From Nocardia sputorum (GTDB lineage: Bacteria; Actinomycetota; Actinomycetes; Mycobacteriales; Mycobacteriaceae), in NCBI RefSeq assembly GCF_027924405.1, contig NZ_AP026978.1, positions 372,001 to 436,000 of the forward strand: 64,000 bases of DNA, read 5' to 3'. The notes beneath the pieces were generated by a model. That model ran no database searches and was not told the origin of the DNA. It worked only from the letters and a program-made list of their open reading frames with translations. Positions 1 to 9,363 of the stretch are shown in pieces; positions within the stretch are counted from its first letter, which is position 1; each line of letters begins with the position of its first letter. The position numbers and the translations under genes are program-made.

Positions 1-920
1 TCGCCGTATTTCTGGGTCATCAAGGCGTTCCAGTACATGTGCCTATAAGCATCGCCATGATCGTCTGCCCAAGCCGAGGGAATATCGGGGTATGCGGCTT
101 TCGCCGCATTCTCGGCCTGTGACTTGAGTTCGAAAAATTCGGCGACGTCCGCCACGCCGGTGGGTTTCGTGAGAAGCGTCGAGACGAGTGCCGCCTCTTC
201 CGGTGTCATGAGTGTCGGCTGGAAGTCGGGGTAGAGCAGGCGGATTTCGGTCAGCAGCAGGCCGGAGGGCCATAGACTGGCACCCGACTTCGACGGTGCG
301 GTCTGGTATTTGTTGAGAATCTGGGCCAGTTCGGGATCTTCCGGCATCGCGGTGGCGCCGCGTTTGACTTCGTCTGACAGCTCTTCCAGCCAGCGTCGCA
401 CCTGATCGGCGCCTTCCTTGTCCGCCTGCTGTACAGCCGTGAGCGCAGCCCTGATCTGGGCGGTGAGATACGCCTCGTAGCCCTCTTTCTCGACGAGACC
501 GGAAGGGCCGAATTTCAAGAGGACTTCCCCACTCGACATCCGGGAGTCGACCCCGCCGTCGTCTCTGACGAACAGATCGAATTCCGACTCCTCCGCCTCG
601 GTCTTCTTTTCGCGAATGACATCGATGTAGTCGATGATCGACGCGATGTGCTTGTAGATTTCCTGTTGGATTCCGACGAGCACTTCTTTTGTGCGGCGGG
701 CACGCTCACGATCCTGATGTCCCCGGTCGCGCGCCGACTCACCTGATTTTCCTCGATAGTACGTATATGACATGTCTATCGACACTGCGGCTTTGTGGGT
801 ATGGTCGTCGAGCTGGGAGGCTGCCTCTTTGAACTTGTCCGCGATCGTGATCGCGGCACGTGGATCCCAGGACAGGACCAATGGAACAGTGAGCGCGTCG
901 ACATAGTTTCCTCCGCTCAC
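1..920 (-). CDS. Type VII-type polymorphic toxin, C-terminus cut by window edge (DUF6973-like)
   Basis: This gene starts at GTG 920 and runs off the left edge, leaving about 306 codons. The GTG overlaps the TGA of the upstream EspC-like gene (GTGA), so the two are translationally coupled. The first ~110 residues are helical and charged, with a YYRGKSG turn resembling a WXG-type hairpin, as expected of an LXG/WXG-type secreted leader. A Glu/Lys-rich middle follows. The last visible residues read GDAYRHMYWNALMTQKYG, which resembles the signature of the DUF6973 domain found at the C-terminus of polymorphic toxins. I infer a secreted antibacterial or effector toxin. Its activity is unknown, and any immunity gene would lie beyond position 1. 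GC content is lower than in the neighbours, which suggests accessory DNA. Confidence 0.6.
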   Translation of the reverse strand, partial: MSGGNYVDALTVPLVLSWDPRAAITIADKFKEAASQLDDHTHKAAVSIDMSYTYYRGKSGESARDRGHQDRERARRTKEVLVGIQQEIYKHIASIIDYIDVIREKKTEAEESEFDLFVRDDGGVDSRMSSGEVLLKFGPSGLVEKEGYEAYLTAQIRAALTAVQQADKEGADQVRRWLEELSDEVKRGATAMPEDPELAQILNKYQTAPSKSGASLWPSGLLLTEIRLLYPDFQPTLMTPEEAALVSTLLTKPTGVADVAEFFELKSQAENAAKAAYPDIPSAWADDHGDAYRHMYWNALMTQKYG

Positions 921-1216
921 TTCTGTCCCGCCTGCTTCAGCCTGGACGCGAATTCGGCGTCCTGCGCCAGGAAGGCATCGACCGCAGCGTCCGCGCTGTC
1001 GGCGAAACCGCGCAACTGACGCGTGTGGTAGTCGATCACCTTCTCCAACGCTCCACTCAAAGAGTCGATCGTCGCCGCGATGTCCGACTTCGGGAGCGTC
1101 GGCTCCGCGCGCAGCCCTTGGGCCAGGGGTACCAACTGCGCGGTCGCATCGGCATGGCCACGGACTATACGAGCGAGTTCGCGAGTTTGTTCCGGATCAA
1201 GGTCGAAATCGCCCAT
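917..1216 (-). CDS. EspC-like (ESX secretion-associated) small helical protein
   Basis: A 99-residue acidic, all-helical protein without signal peptide or membrane segment. Its size, predicted helical hairpin and C-terminal pattern (FADSADAAVDAFLAQDAEFA) resemble the EspC/DUF2580 family of type VII secretion-associated proteins. It has no WXG motif. It lies directly upstream of, and overlaps by GTGA, a toxin-like gene, so it probably acts as the secretion partner or chaperone of that toxin. The ATG at 1216 opens into a 150-bp divergent promoter region shared with the acyltransferase. The family assignment rests on general resemblance and is moderate. Confidence 0.6.
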   Translation of the reverse strand: MGDFDLDPEQTRELARIVRGHADATAQLVPLAQGLRAEPTLPKSDIAATIDSLSGALEKVIDYHTRQLRGFADSADAAVDAFLAQDAEFASRLKQAGQK

Positions 1217-1366
1217 GACGCCCCCTCTTTCGGTCTGGCCCTCGAAGCCAGGAGCATACCTGCCGGCGCTGTGCCGGTGCCGCTGCGACAGCGATGGAGA
1301 GGGCCGAAGACGCAGGCGGAGGCGCGTGCCGGGCGGCGAGTCGGCGGGACTTGCCCGGCCGGACCG

Positions 1367-3541
1367 ATGACAATGCTGCGCATGGCGGCCACGGTCAGCG
1401 GGTTGGGAAATCGGCGGGCGGAGCCGATGGAAGGAGTGTCGCCGGGGGCGGCATTTCGGCGGGATATCGAGGGAATGCGGGCGGTCGCGGTGCTGGCCGT
1501 GGTGTTTTTCCATGCCGGTGTGCCGGGGATCGGTGGTGGATTTGTCGGGGTGGACGTATTTTTCGTGATTTCCGGTTTTCTGATCACGGGAATGCTGTAT
1601 CGAGAAGCGGCGGCCGGTGGCACTGTCGGGCTCGTCCGTTTCTACGGCGCGCGGGCGCGCAGGCTGCTGCCCGCCGCGGGTGTCGTGCTCGTCGCCACGG
1701 CGATCGGCGCGGCCGTGCTGCTGTCGCCGCTGCAGGCCCGCCAAGCGCTCGGCGACGGGATCGCGAGCGCGCTGTACGCCGGGAACTACCGGTTCGCCTG
1801 GCAGGGCACCGACTACCTCGCCGCGGACGCGCCACCGTCGCCGTTCCAGCACTTCTGGTCCCTCGGTGTGGAGGAGCAGTTCTACCTGATCTGGCCGGCG
1901 CTGGTGCTCGTGACGGCTCGGCTCGTGCGACGGCGCCGCAGCGGTTCGGCCACCGCGCTGCCGTACCTGATCGTCCTCGCTGTGGTCGCCGCGCTCTCCT
2001 TCGCGATCGCGCTGACCTGGACCCGCACCATGCCGCCGTGGGCGTTCTTCGCACTGCCCGCGCGGGCCTGGGAGCTGGCGGCGGGCGGCGTGGTGGCGCT
2101 GTCGGCCGTCTTCTGGTCCCGGCTGCCGAAATCGGTGTCCACCTGCGTGGGGTGGACGGGAGCCGGGTTGATCGTCATGGCCTGCGTTCGGCTCGACGAG
2201 AAGACCCCGTATCCGGGCATCGCGGCGCTGCTGCCCGTGCTCGGCGCGGTCCTGGTCATCGGGAGTGGCTGTGCCGCGGCGCGGTCCGGCGTCGGTCGCG
2301 TCCTCGCGGTGTCCCAGATGCAGGCCGTCGGCAGGCTGTCCTACTCCTGGTATCTGTGGCACTGGCCGGTGCTGGTGCTGGCCCCGCATGCGCTCGGCCG
2401 GCCCCTCGGGCTGGTCGGTGCGCTGGGCGCGGTCGCCATGGCCGGTGGGCTGGCCGCGCTCACCCAGCGGGTGATCGAGAATCCGGTTCGCTTCGCCGCC
2501 CGTCTGCGCGGTTCGGGCGGGCTCAGCCTCGCCTGCGGTGGTGTGAGCACCGCGCTGGCCGTCGGTGTTGGGCTCGGGCTGCTGGTGCTCGTGCCTGCGC
2601 CGGTCGGGCGCGGCACGGCGGCGCAGAGCCTCACGCTGACGACACCGGTCGCGCCGGCCACTCCCACCGATCCCTACGATGCGGCGATCGAGCAGTTGAC
2701 GGCGCAGACCCAAGCGGCGGTCGCGGCGTCGGCAGAGGTCCGTGCGGTCCCGTCGAACCTCACGCCCGCGCTGTCGAACGCGCGCGGCGACCGGGCCGAG
2801 GTGTTCGACAACGGTTGTTTCCGTTCCTGGCACGACGTGGGCCAGGGCGAGTGCGCCTCCGGTGACACCGGTTCGGCGACCACCGTCGCCTTGGTCGGTG
2901 ATTCGCACGCGGCGATGTGGCAACCGGCGTTCGAGGAGATCGCCGCATCGCGCCATTGGCGGTTGGAGACGATGGCGAAGGTCACCTGCCCACTGCTCGA
3001 TCTGCCCATCACCAGCCCCTATCTGGGCCGCGAGTACACCGAATGCGAGCAGTGGCGCGGGCAGATCATGACCCGGCTGCGGCAGGATCGTCCCCGGCTG
3101 GTCGTGGTGAGCATGTCCCGGCGCTACGGCGGCGACTTCGGCTTCGTCTCCTACGACCCGGCATGGATCGACGCCGTGCGCCGCCTGGCCGCCGAGCTGC
3201 GCGCGATGGGCGCGGCGGTGCTGGTGCTCGGCGGGATACCCGATCCGCATGCCACCGTGCCTGCGTGCGTGGCCGAGCATCTCGACGACGCGTCGGCCTG
3301 CGCGCCCGCCCGGACGGTCGCGGTCGACGACGCGGGCATCGCGGCCGAGCGCGCGGCTGCCACCGCGGGAGGCGGGCAGTACGCCGACCTGACCGCGCTG
3401 TTCTGCACGGCGGCCCGCTGTCCGGTGATAGTCGGGAACGCCTTGGTCTACCGCGACGACAATCACCTCACGATCGGTTACGCCACGACGCTGGCGCCGG
3501 TCATCGGCACGCTCGCCGAACGCGCGCTCGCGCACGGCTGA
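1367..3541 (+). CDS. OafA/YrhL-type membrane acyltransferase with C-terminal SGNH domain
   Basis: About 724 residues. The N-terminal half is an acyltransferase-3 membrane domain: RRDIEGMRAVAVLAVVFFHA near the start, GGFVGVDVFFVISGFLI, then roughly ten hydrophobic segments, with FQHFWSLGVEEQFYLIWP in the middle. The C-terminal half is a periplasmic SGNH hydrolase-like domain; GDSHAAMW sits near residues 511-518 and a late DDNHLT supplies the Asp/His pair. Family members move acyl groups onto cell-surface sugars or other envelope polymers. The target here cannot be told from sequence. ATG 1367 was chosen, but ATG 1427 is also possible because neither has a strong ribosome site. It stands alone, divergent from the toxin pair. 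Confidence 0.85.
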   Translation: MTMLRMAATVSGLGNRRAEPMEGVSPGAAFRRDIEGMRAVAVLAVVFFHAGVPGIGGGFVGVDVFFVISGFLITGMLYREAAAGGTVGLVRFYGARARRLLPAAGVVLVATAIGAAVLLSPLQARQALGDGIASALYAGNYRFAWQGTDYLAADAPPSPFQHFWSLGVEEQFYLIWPALVLVTARLVRRRRSGSATALPYLIVLAVVAALSFAIALTWTRTMPPWAFFALPARAWELAAGGVVALSAVFWSRLPKSVSTCVGWTGAGLIVMACVRLDEKTPYPGIAALLPVLGAVLVIGSGCAAARSGVGRVLAVSQMQAVGRLSYSWYLWHWPVLVLAPHALGRPLGLVGALGAVAMAGGLAALTQRVIENPVRFAARLRGSGGLSLACGGVSTALAVGVGLGLLVLVPAPVGRGTAAQSLTLTTPVAPATPTDPYDAAIEQLTAQTQAAVAASAEVRAVPSNLTPALSNARGDRAEVFDNGCFRSWHDVGQGECASGDTGSATTVALVGDSHAAMWQPAFEEIAASRHWRLETMAKVTCPLLDLPITSPYLGREYTECEQWRGQIMTRLRQDRPRLVVVSMSRRYGGDFGFVSYDPAWIDAVRRLAAELRAMGAAVLVLGGIPDPHATVPACVAEHLDDASACAPARTVAVDDAGIAAERAAATAGGGQYADLTALFCTAARCPVIVGNALVYRDDNHLTIGYATTLAPVIGTLAERALAHG

Positions 3542-3688
3542 GGCGTGCGCGCGGTCGCGGGAAGACATCGCACGTCTCCGGCGTTACACCCGGTCGCTGC
3601 CGACCGCGTTTCGCGGGAAGGGCCGGTAACCTGCGAGGTTGTCGGAGGGGTCGGGGAGAATGGCGGGGAATCTAGCTGAGGAGGGACT

Positions 3689-5347
3689 GTGAACGACGGT
3701 CCGCTGATCGTGCAGAGCGACAAGACGCTGCTGTTGGAGGTCGACCACGAGCTGGCCGATTCGGCGCGGCAGGCGATCGCGCCGTTCGCCGAGTTGGAGC
3801 GGGCGCCGGAGCACGTGCACACCTATCGGGTGACGCCGCTGGCGCTGTGGAACGCGCGCGCGGCGGGTCACGACGCCGAGCAGGTGGTGGACGCGCTGGT
3901 CAGCTTCTCCCGGTACGCGGTGCCGCAGCCGTTGCTGGTCGACGTGGTGGACACCATGGCCCGTTACGGCAGGTTGCAGCTGGTGAAGCATCCCGCGCAC
4001 GGGTTGACGCTGGTCAGCCTCGATCGCGCGGTGCTGGAGGAGGTGCTCCGGCACAAGAAGATCGCGCCCATGCTCGGCGCGCGCATCGATGACGACACGG
4101 TGGTGGTGCACCCGTCCGAGCGCGGCCGGATCAAGCAGATGCTGCTGAAGATCGGCTGGCCCGCCGAGGACCTCGCGGGCTACGTCGACGGCGAGGCGCA
4201 CCCGATCGAACTCGACTACGCGACCGATGGCTGGCACCTGCGCGACTACCAGCAGATGGCCGCCGACTCGTTCTGGGCGGGCGGCTCCGGCGTGGTGGTG
4301 CTGCCCTGCGGCGCGGGCAAGACGATGGTCGGCGCTGCGGCGATGGCCAAGGCCAAGGCGACCACGCTGATCCTGGTCACCAACACGGTGGCGGGCAGGC
4401 AGTGGCGGCGCGAACTGCTCGCGCGCACCTCGCTCACCGAGGACGAGATCGGCGAGTACTCCGGCGAGCGCAAGGAGATCCGCCCGGTCACCATCGCCAC
4501 CTACCAGGTGATCACGCGTCGCACCAAAGGTGAGTACAAGCACCTGGAACTGTTCGACAGCCGCGACTGGGGCCTGGTCATCTACGACGAGGTGCACCTG
4601 CTGCCCGCCCCGGTCTTCCGGATGACCGCCGATCTCCAGTCCCGTCGGCGGCTGGGCCTGACCGCGACGCTGGTGCGTGAGGACGGGCGCGAGGGCGACG
4701 TGTTCTCGCTGATCGGCCCGAAGCGCTACGACGCGCCGTGGAAGGACATCGAGGCCCAGGGGTGGATCGCGCCCGCCGACTGCATCGAGGTCCGGGTCAC
4801 CCTGACCGATGCCGAGCGGATGGCCTACGCGACCGCCGAGCCGGAGGCGCGGTACAAGCTGTGCTCCACCGCGCACACCAAGATCGCCGTGGTCGAATCG
4901 ATCCTGGCTCAGCATCAGGACGCGCCGAGCCTGGTCATCGGGGCCTACCTGGATCAGCTGGACGAACTCGGCGCCGCTCTCGACGCCCCCGTGATCCAGG
5001 GCTCGACGAAGACCAAGGAGCGCGAGGAACTGTTCGACGCGTTCCGGCGCGGCGAGATTCCGGTGCTCGTGGTGAGCAAGGTGGCGAACTTCTCCATCGA
5101 TTTGCCGGAAGCGTCGGTGGCCGTGCAGGTTTCGGGTACCTTCGGCTCGCGGCAGGAGGAGGCGCAGCGTCTCGGCCGGCTGCTGCGTCCGAAACACGAC
5201 GGCGGCCAGGCGCATTTCTACTCGGTCGTCGCGCGGGACACCCTCGACGCCGAATACGCCGCGCATCGTCAGCGTTTTCTCGCCGAACAGGGGTATGCCT
5301 ACCGCATCACGGATGCCGACGACTTGCTCGGCCCCGCCATCGGATAA
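3689..5347 (+). CDS. ercC3: XPB/ERCC3-type DNA repair helicase
   Basis: A 552-residue superfamily 2 helicase of the bacterial XPB type, the counterpart of M. tuberculosis Rv0861c. A DNA-damage-recognition-like N-terminus is followed by Walker A (GAGKT, residues 208-212), a DEVH box (300-303), the motif-III region GLTATL and the XPB-specific RED sequence (VREDG) just after it, and motif VI QRLGRLLRP. Bacterial XPB unwinds DNA 3'-5' and is thought to assist repair. The GTG start at 3689 follows a strong GAGGAGG ribosome site. Its usual partner, the XPB-N-domain protein, lies at 9895-12189, separated here by five genes, whereas the two are adjacent in mycobacteria. Confidence 0.93.
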   Translation: MNDGPLIVQSDKTLLLEVDHELADSARQAIAPFAELERAPEHVHTYRVTPLALWNARAAGHDAEQVVDALVSFSRYAVPQPLLVDVVDTMARYGRLQLVKHPAHGLTLVSLDRAVLEEVLRHKKIAPMLGARIDDDTVVVHPSERGRIKQMLLKIGWPAEDLAGYVDGEAHPIELDYATDGWHLRDYQQMAADSFWAGGSGVVVLPCGAGKTMVGAAAMAKAKATTLILVTNTVAGRQWRRELLARTSLTEDEIGEYSGERKEIRPVTIATYQVITRRTKGEYKHLELFDSRDWGLVIYDEVHLLPAPVFRMTADLQSRRRLGLTATLVREDGREGDVFSLIGPKRYDAPWKDIEAQGWIAPADCIEVRVTLTDAERMAYATAEPEARYKLCSTAHTKIAVVESILAQHQDAPSLVIGAYLDQLDELGAALDAPVIQGSTKTKEREELFDAFRRGEIPVLVVSKVANFSIDLPEASVAVQVSGTFGSRQEEAQRLGRLLRPKHDGGQAHFYSVVARDTLDAEYAAHRQRFLAEQGYAYRITDADDLLGPAIG

Positions 5348-5388
5348 GCGGAGGCAATTCCTCCGCAAGCTGTGCTAGGAATGAGGGC

Positions 5389-6057
5389 GTGCGACGCTTC
5401 GAATTCGCGGTGGACCGCAAGCACGCCCACGCGGTCAACGAAGTCTTCGCCGACCTTCGCCGGCTGCGTCTCCTGGCGATCGCCGCCGCGGTCGTCGCGG
5501 CGACCGGGACGGCGTTGCTCATCTGGCTGGATCATCCCTGGGCGTATCTGCTCGCGGTCGCGTTCGCGCTCGGGGCGGTGACGGCGTTGTGGGTGGCCCT
5601 GTGGACGCCGTGGCATTCCAGCATCGACAAGCTGTACGCCGACGGTGAGCTGGTTCCCGCAGTGGTCTCGGAGGCGCGCCCCTCCGGTGTGGTGCTGCTC
5701 GCCTTGGTCGATGTGTCGACGCCGGACACGAGCGATCCGCGCTACGCCTTGGTGACCAGGAAAGTCCGCGACCTCCCCGGTCACAAGGCCAGGGCCGGGG
5801 AGCGCGTGCCGTCGGTCGCCGTGCGCACCGACCGCGCGCCGCGGCAAGTGGGTCAGCGCTGGCAATCGGTGAGCGCCATGCCGATCGCCTGGGGCACCAC
5901 CGACGGCTCGGTCATCGCCCGCGCCCGCGCGGCGATCAGCGAGGCCGAGTGGCGACTGCTCACCGACAACCTGGCCCTCGCCGAGAAGGTGCGGCGCACC
6001 GCGACGAAACGGTTGCTGCTCGACCCGCACCACCTGCCCGGCGACCTCGGTTCCTGA
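5389..6057 (+). CDS. Two-TM membrane protein of unknown function
   Basis: 222 residues starting at GTG 5389, 41 bp after the helicase gene. A charged N-terminal segment is followed by two adjacent membrane helices (about residues 28-45 and 50-68), then a soluble C-terminal domain of about 150 residues. The DGELVPAVVSEARPSG stretch, followed by the text on valine-rich strands, resembles the small beta-rich fold of DUF3592-like or SH3-like envelope proteins, though I do not recognise a family. The position suggests co-transcription with the helicase. Confidence 0.7.
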   Translation: MRRFEFAVDRKHAHAVNEVFADLRRLRLLAIAAAVVAATGTALLIWLDHPWAYLLAVAFALGAVTALWVALWTPWHSSIDKLYADGELVPAVVSEARPSGVVLLALVDVSTPDTSDPRYALVTRKVRDLPGHKARAGERVPSVAVRTDRAPRQVGQRWQSVSAMPIAWGTTDGSVIARARAAISEAEWRLLTDNLALAEKVRRTATKRLLLDPHHLPGDLGS

Positions 6058-6110
6058 ATCCGGCTGCGTTCGCGCGCTTTACCGGTTGCGACGGCGCTTA
6101 GACTCGAAAG

Positions 6111-6749
6111 ATGGTCCCAGCGTCCGATCTGCTGGCTTTCGTCGCCGCCGCGGTCGTCATCATCGTCGTGCCCGGTCCCGGGGTGCTGTTCACCATCGGT
6201 CGGGCGCTCACGCTCGGCCGCCGCGCGGCGCTGCTCTCGGTGCTCGGGCACGCGGCGGGCGTCTACGCGGCTCTGGTGCTGGTCGCCTTCGGTCTCGGGA
6301 CGCTGCTCACCGCGTCAGCTCTGGCGCTCACCGTGGTCAAGTTCGCGGGCGCGCTGTATCTGATGTATCTGGGGATCCAGGCGATTCGTCATCGTTCGGC
6401 GTTGCGCGAAGCGCTGGGCGCCTCGATCGAACGGGAGCCGCACACGCGGGTGCTGCGCCAGAGCGCGATCGTCGGGTTGACCAATCCCAAGGCGATCGTC
6501 TTCTTCTCCGCGGTGCTCCCGCACTTCGCCGACCCGGCGGCGGGTTCGCTGTCGTGGCAGTTCCTGCTGCTCGGCACCGTCTTCCTGGCCATCGCGCTGG
6601 TCTCCGACAGCGCATGGGCGCTGCTGGCCGCCTCGGCGAGGTCCTGGTTCGCCAAGTCGCCGCGCAGGCTGGAGGCGGTCGGCGGCGCGGGCGGAGTGAT
6701 GATCTTCGGCGTCGGCGCGTCGGTGGCGCTCACCGGAAGCGGCGACTGA
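6111..6749 (+). CDS. LysE/RhtB-family amino-acid exporter
   Basis: 212 residues with about six hydrophobic segments and the LysE/RhtB signature: the VVPGPGVLFTIGRAL motif near residues 20-34, a GHAAGVYAAL helix, and the central GLTNPKAIVFFSAVLPHF motif. Family members export amino acids or related small molecules driven by the proton gradient; the substrate is not predictable here. ATG 6111 follows the preceding gene by 53 bp, and a secreted peptidase follows. Confidence 0.88.
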   Translation: MVPASDLLAFVAAAVVIIVVPGPGVLFTIGRALTLGRRAALLSVLGHAAGVYAALVLVAFGLGTLLTASALALTVVKFAGALYLMYLGIQAIRHRSALREALGASIEREPHTRVLRQSAIVGLTNPKAIVFFSAVLPHFADPAAGSLSWQFLLLGTVFLAIALVSDSAWALLAASARSWFAKSPRRLEAVGGAGGVMIFGVGASVALTGSGD

Positions 6750-6822
6750 AGCCGTTACCATCCAGCGAAGTCGGTGCGCCGGCACCGGCAAACAGGCGGG
6801 GTGGAAAGGGGTGGTCGTTCGT

Positions 6823-8232
6823 ATGAGGTTGTCCGGCCGGATGTGCGCCGCGGTCGCGTGCGTGGTCGTCGCGGGGTCGTGGGTGCCCGCGCACGCCGAC
6901 CCGCCACCGGACCCGCTGGTCGGCGCGCCGGGACTGGGCGACCCGTACTACCCGCTCGACGGCAACGGCGGCTACGACGTCCACCACTACGACGTCGGGA
7001 TCGACTACGACCCGCCGAGCCGTGCGCTGGCCGGCACCGCCACGATCACCGCTCACGCCACCCAGGCCCTGCGCGTGTTCAACCTCGATTACGCGGGACC
7101 GGAGGTGCGCGCGGTATCGGTGAACGGGCTTCCCGCCGGTTTCGAGCGCAACGGCGAGCACGAGTTGACCGTGACGCCCGCGCTCGTCCTGCTGCCCGGG
7201 CTGCCGTTCACCGTCACCGTCGATTACGCGGGCCCCGCGGTGAACACCAACGGCGAGGGGTGGACCTTCGCTCCCAGCGGCGGCGCGTTCGTCGCGGGCG
7301 AGCCGCACTCGGCGACGAGCTGGTACCCGCTCAACGACACCCCCCTGGACAAGGCCACGTTCAGCCTGAACGCGACGGTTCCCGCGGAGTGGGAGGTGGT
7401 CTCCAACGGCGTGCGCGTCGAGAACGTGGTGCACGATGCGAAGCGGACGGTCCGCTGGATCAACGCCAAGCCGGTGCTCGGCTACCTGACCACCGTGGCG
7501 ATCGACAAGTTCGACTACCTCGAGCAGCGCAGGGCCAACGGCATTCCGTTGATCAGCGCGTTCGCGCCGAACGCCGAGGAACGCCAGCGCGAGCTGGAAC
7601 AGCGCCTGCCGGAGATCCTCGACTTCGCCGAAAACCTCTACGGCCCTTATCCGTTCGAGGCGGCGGGCGGCGTCCATCTGGACGCCGACATCTCCTTCTC
7701 GCTGGAGACCCAGACCCGCCCGCTCTACGCGCCGTCGATCGACCTGCAGACCGTCGTGCACGAGATCGCGCATCAGTGGTGGGGCGACTGGGTGTCGGTG
7801 CGCCAGTGGTCGGACATCTGCCTGAACGAGTGCTTCGCCAGCTACACCGCCGACTATCTGTGGCCGGAGCGGATGGAGGGCAAGAACGTCGACGACGACT
7901 ACCGCGAGACCATCCAGAAATACCGCGACAATCAGAAGTTCTGGAACATTCCGCTGGAGAACCCCGGTGCCGGGAAGGAGTTCACCTCCGTCTACTACCG
8001 CGGCCCGCTGTTCCTGCACGCATTGCGCAAGCAGATCGGCGACGAGGTGTTCTTCGGGGCCGTCCGGGACTTCCTGGCCGTGCACGCCTATGGCAACGCC
8101 TCGATGCCGGAGTTCCGTGCCTTCGTGCAGTCCAGGTCGCCCATGGATCTGACGGGTTTCTTCCACGCGTGGCTGAACACCACCGCGACGCCGCCGGAGG
8201 AGTACCTGTTCCCGGGCGCGTTGCGCAGCTGA
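6823..8232 (+). CDS. Secreted M1-family zinc metallopeptidase
   Basis: 469 residues. A Sec signal peptide (about residues 1-25, ending AHA-DPP) is followed by an N-terminal beta domain and a gluzincin catalytic domain. HEIAH starts at residue 313, with the third zinc ligand Glu in LNECF exactly 18 residues after the second His. The GAMEN exopeptidase motif of classic aminopeptidase N is replaced by SLETQTRP, as in short actinobacterial M1 proteins. At 469 residues it lacks the C-terminal ARM-like domain of full-length PepN. It probably trims peptides outside the membrane. ATG 6823 was chosen over GTG 6811 because the AAAGGGG ribosome site at 6805-6811 is spaced for it. Confidence 0.9.
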   Translation: MRLSGRMCAAVACVVVAGSWVPAHADPPPDPLVGAPGLGDPYYPLDGNGGYDVHHYDVGIDYDPPSRALAGTATITAHATQALRVFNLDYAGPEVRAVSVNGLPAGFERNGEHELTVTPALVLLPGLPFTVTVDYAGPAVNTNGEGWTFAPSGGAFVAGEPHSATSWYPLNDTPLDKATFSLNATVPAEWEVVSNGVRVENVVHDAKRTVRWINAKPVLGYLTTVAIDKFDYLEQRRANGIPLISAFAPNAEERQRELEQRLPEILDFAENLYGPYPFEAAGGVHLDADISFSLETQTRPLYAPSIDLQTVVHEIAHQWWGDWVSVRQWSDICLNECFASYTADYLWPERMEGKNVDDDYRETIQKYRDNQKFWNIPLENPGAGKEFTSVYYRGPLFLHALRKQIGDEVFFGAVRDFLAVHAYGNASMPEFRAFVQSRSPMDLTGFFHAWLNTTATPPEEYLFPGALRS

Positions 8233-8236
8233 TACC

Positions 8237-9067
8237 TCAGTCGTCCTCGACGCGCTGCCCGGCCTTCGCCACCCTGCGTTCCGCTCGCTCCACCTGACGG
8301 CGCGCCGCCTGCAGTTCGTCTTTCGCCGACCGCTCGGCCGACTTTCGGAACTGCCGTTGCTGTTCGGCGTGTGCGAGCTCGTCCCGCAGCGCGGCCACGC
8401 GTTCCTCGGCCGAGGACAGTTCTCCGGTCGCTTCCGCGAGCGCGGCGCGTGCCGAATCCTCTTCGGCGCGAGCTGTTTCGAGCGCCTCCCTGGCCTCCGC
8501 CAGCTCCCGGCGGGCACTGTCGTCCGGTTCCTGCCGGGATGCGGCCCGTCCGCGCCGCGCGGCCGGTTCGGGAACCGCGAGCAGATTCGGGCCGCTCGGT
8601 CCGAAGCCTTCGTAGCTCGCGGCCGTGACGAGCGTCCCCGCGCGCAGCCGGTCGGCCACCTCCGCGTCGGCGAGTGCCGCGGTCAACGTCTGGCCGAGCT
8701 CCCGGACGACGCTCTCGCCGACCGGATGCCCTTGTTCGGCGGCGAGCGCCCCCGCCTTCTTGGCGAGGGCGTTGACCAGTTGCTGCCGCTGCGCGGTCAG
8801 GTCGCGCAACTGCTCGGCGGAGAGTTTCCGCTGAGCGGCGGCCAGGGCGGCGCCGAGCCGCAGCAGTGCGTCGACGTCGTCGGGCGCGGCGCGGGACAGC
8901 AGATTCGCGGCCCACGCGGTCAGCGTGGGTTTGCGCAGCTTGCCGATGGCGGCCGCGAGCTGCTTGTGGCCCGCCTGCTTCGCCGCGGCCGCCCGATCCG
9001 TGCGCGCCGCGACGAACTCCGTGGGCGCCAGGCCGTACAGGTCGCGCGCCACGTCCTCGACCGTCAT
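8237..9067 (-). CDS. Coiled-coil protein of unknown function
   Basis: 276 residues without signal or membrane segments. The N-terminal half contains the conserved-looking LYGLAPTEFVAARTDRAAAAK and LRKPTLTAWAANLLSRAAP stretches, typical of an actinobacterial family usually annotated hypothetical. The C-terminal half (about residues 175-276) is a long Ala/Glu/Arg coiled coil. It converges on the peptidase gene with a 4-bp gap. The role is unknown; the shape suggests a scaffold or a nucleic-acid or protein-binding rod. Confidence 0.75.
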   Translation of the reverse strand: MTVEDVARDLYGLAPTEFVAARTDRAAAAKQAGHKQLAAAIGKLRKPTLTAWAANLLSRAAPDDVDALLRLGAALAAAQRKLSAEQLRDLTAQRQQLVNALAKKAGALAAEQGHPVGESVVRELGQTLTAALADAEVADRLRAGTLVTAASYEGFGPSGPNLLAVPEPAARRGRAASRQEPDDSARRELAEAREALETARAEEDSARAALAEATGELSSAEERVAALRDELAHAEQQRQFRKSAERSAKDELQAARRQVERAERRVAKAGQRVEDD

Positions 9068-9143
9068 ACTGCCCAAGCGTAACGACCCGGTCTCGGGCGA
9101 CGACACACTCCGCATACCGGACATCGGTCCAGTTGCATAGAAG

Positions 9144-9254
9144 ATGCGAAAGGCGTTGCTAGTGAATTACTCTGCGTTCCTGCTGCTCGGCCGTCTGCTC
9201 CCCAGCATCCTGGGTTACGCGCTCATGGGGCTGTACGGCACGCACGGCATCTAG
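9144..9254 (+). CDS. Possible 36-residue hydrophobic peptide
   Basis: A short reading frame from ATG 9144 (or GTG 9162 with AAAGG upstream, giving 30 residues) to TAG 9252-9254. It encodes a Leu-rich hydrophobic helix (FLLLGRLLPSILGYALMGLY) ending in GTHGI, compatible with a single-pass membrane peptide. It occupies an otherwise empty 296-bp gap between a divergent gene and a lipoprotein gene. There is no homology evidence, so it may be chance. Confidence 0.3.
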   Translation: MRKALLVNYSAFLLLGRLLPSILGYALMGLYGTHGI

Positions 9255-9363
9255 CGCGCGCCGTTCGCGGTCACCCGGCGAGCTGATGCGGCCGCCGTGG
9301 TCGTACGGGTATCCTCACCGCGTTCACGAGCCCGTGAACGTGTTCGGTGAGAGAGGTTTTCAG

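Noticed and set aside
917..3568. 883-codon open frame on the minus strand opposite the acyltransferase
   Set aside because: Only its last 99 codons (the EspC-like gene) look real; the rest is Arg/Gly/His-rich antisense of a clear acyltransferase, as is common at this GC content.
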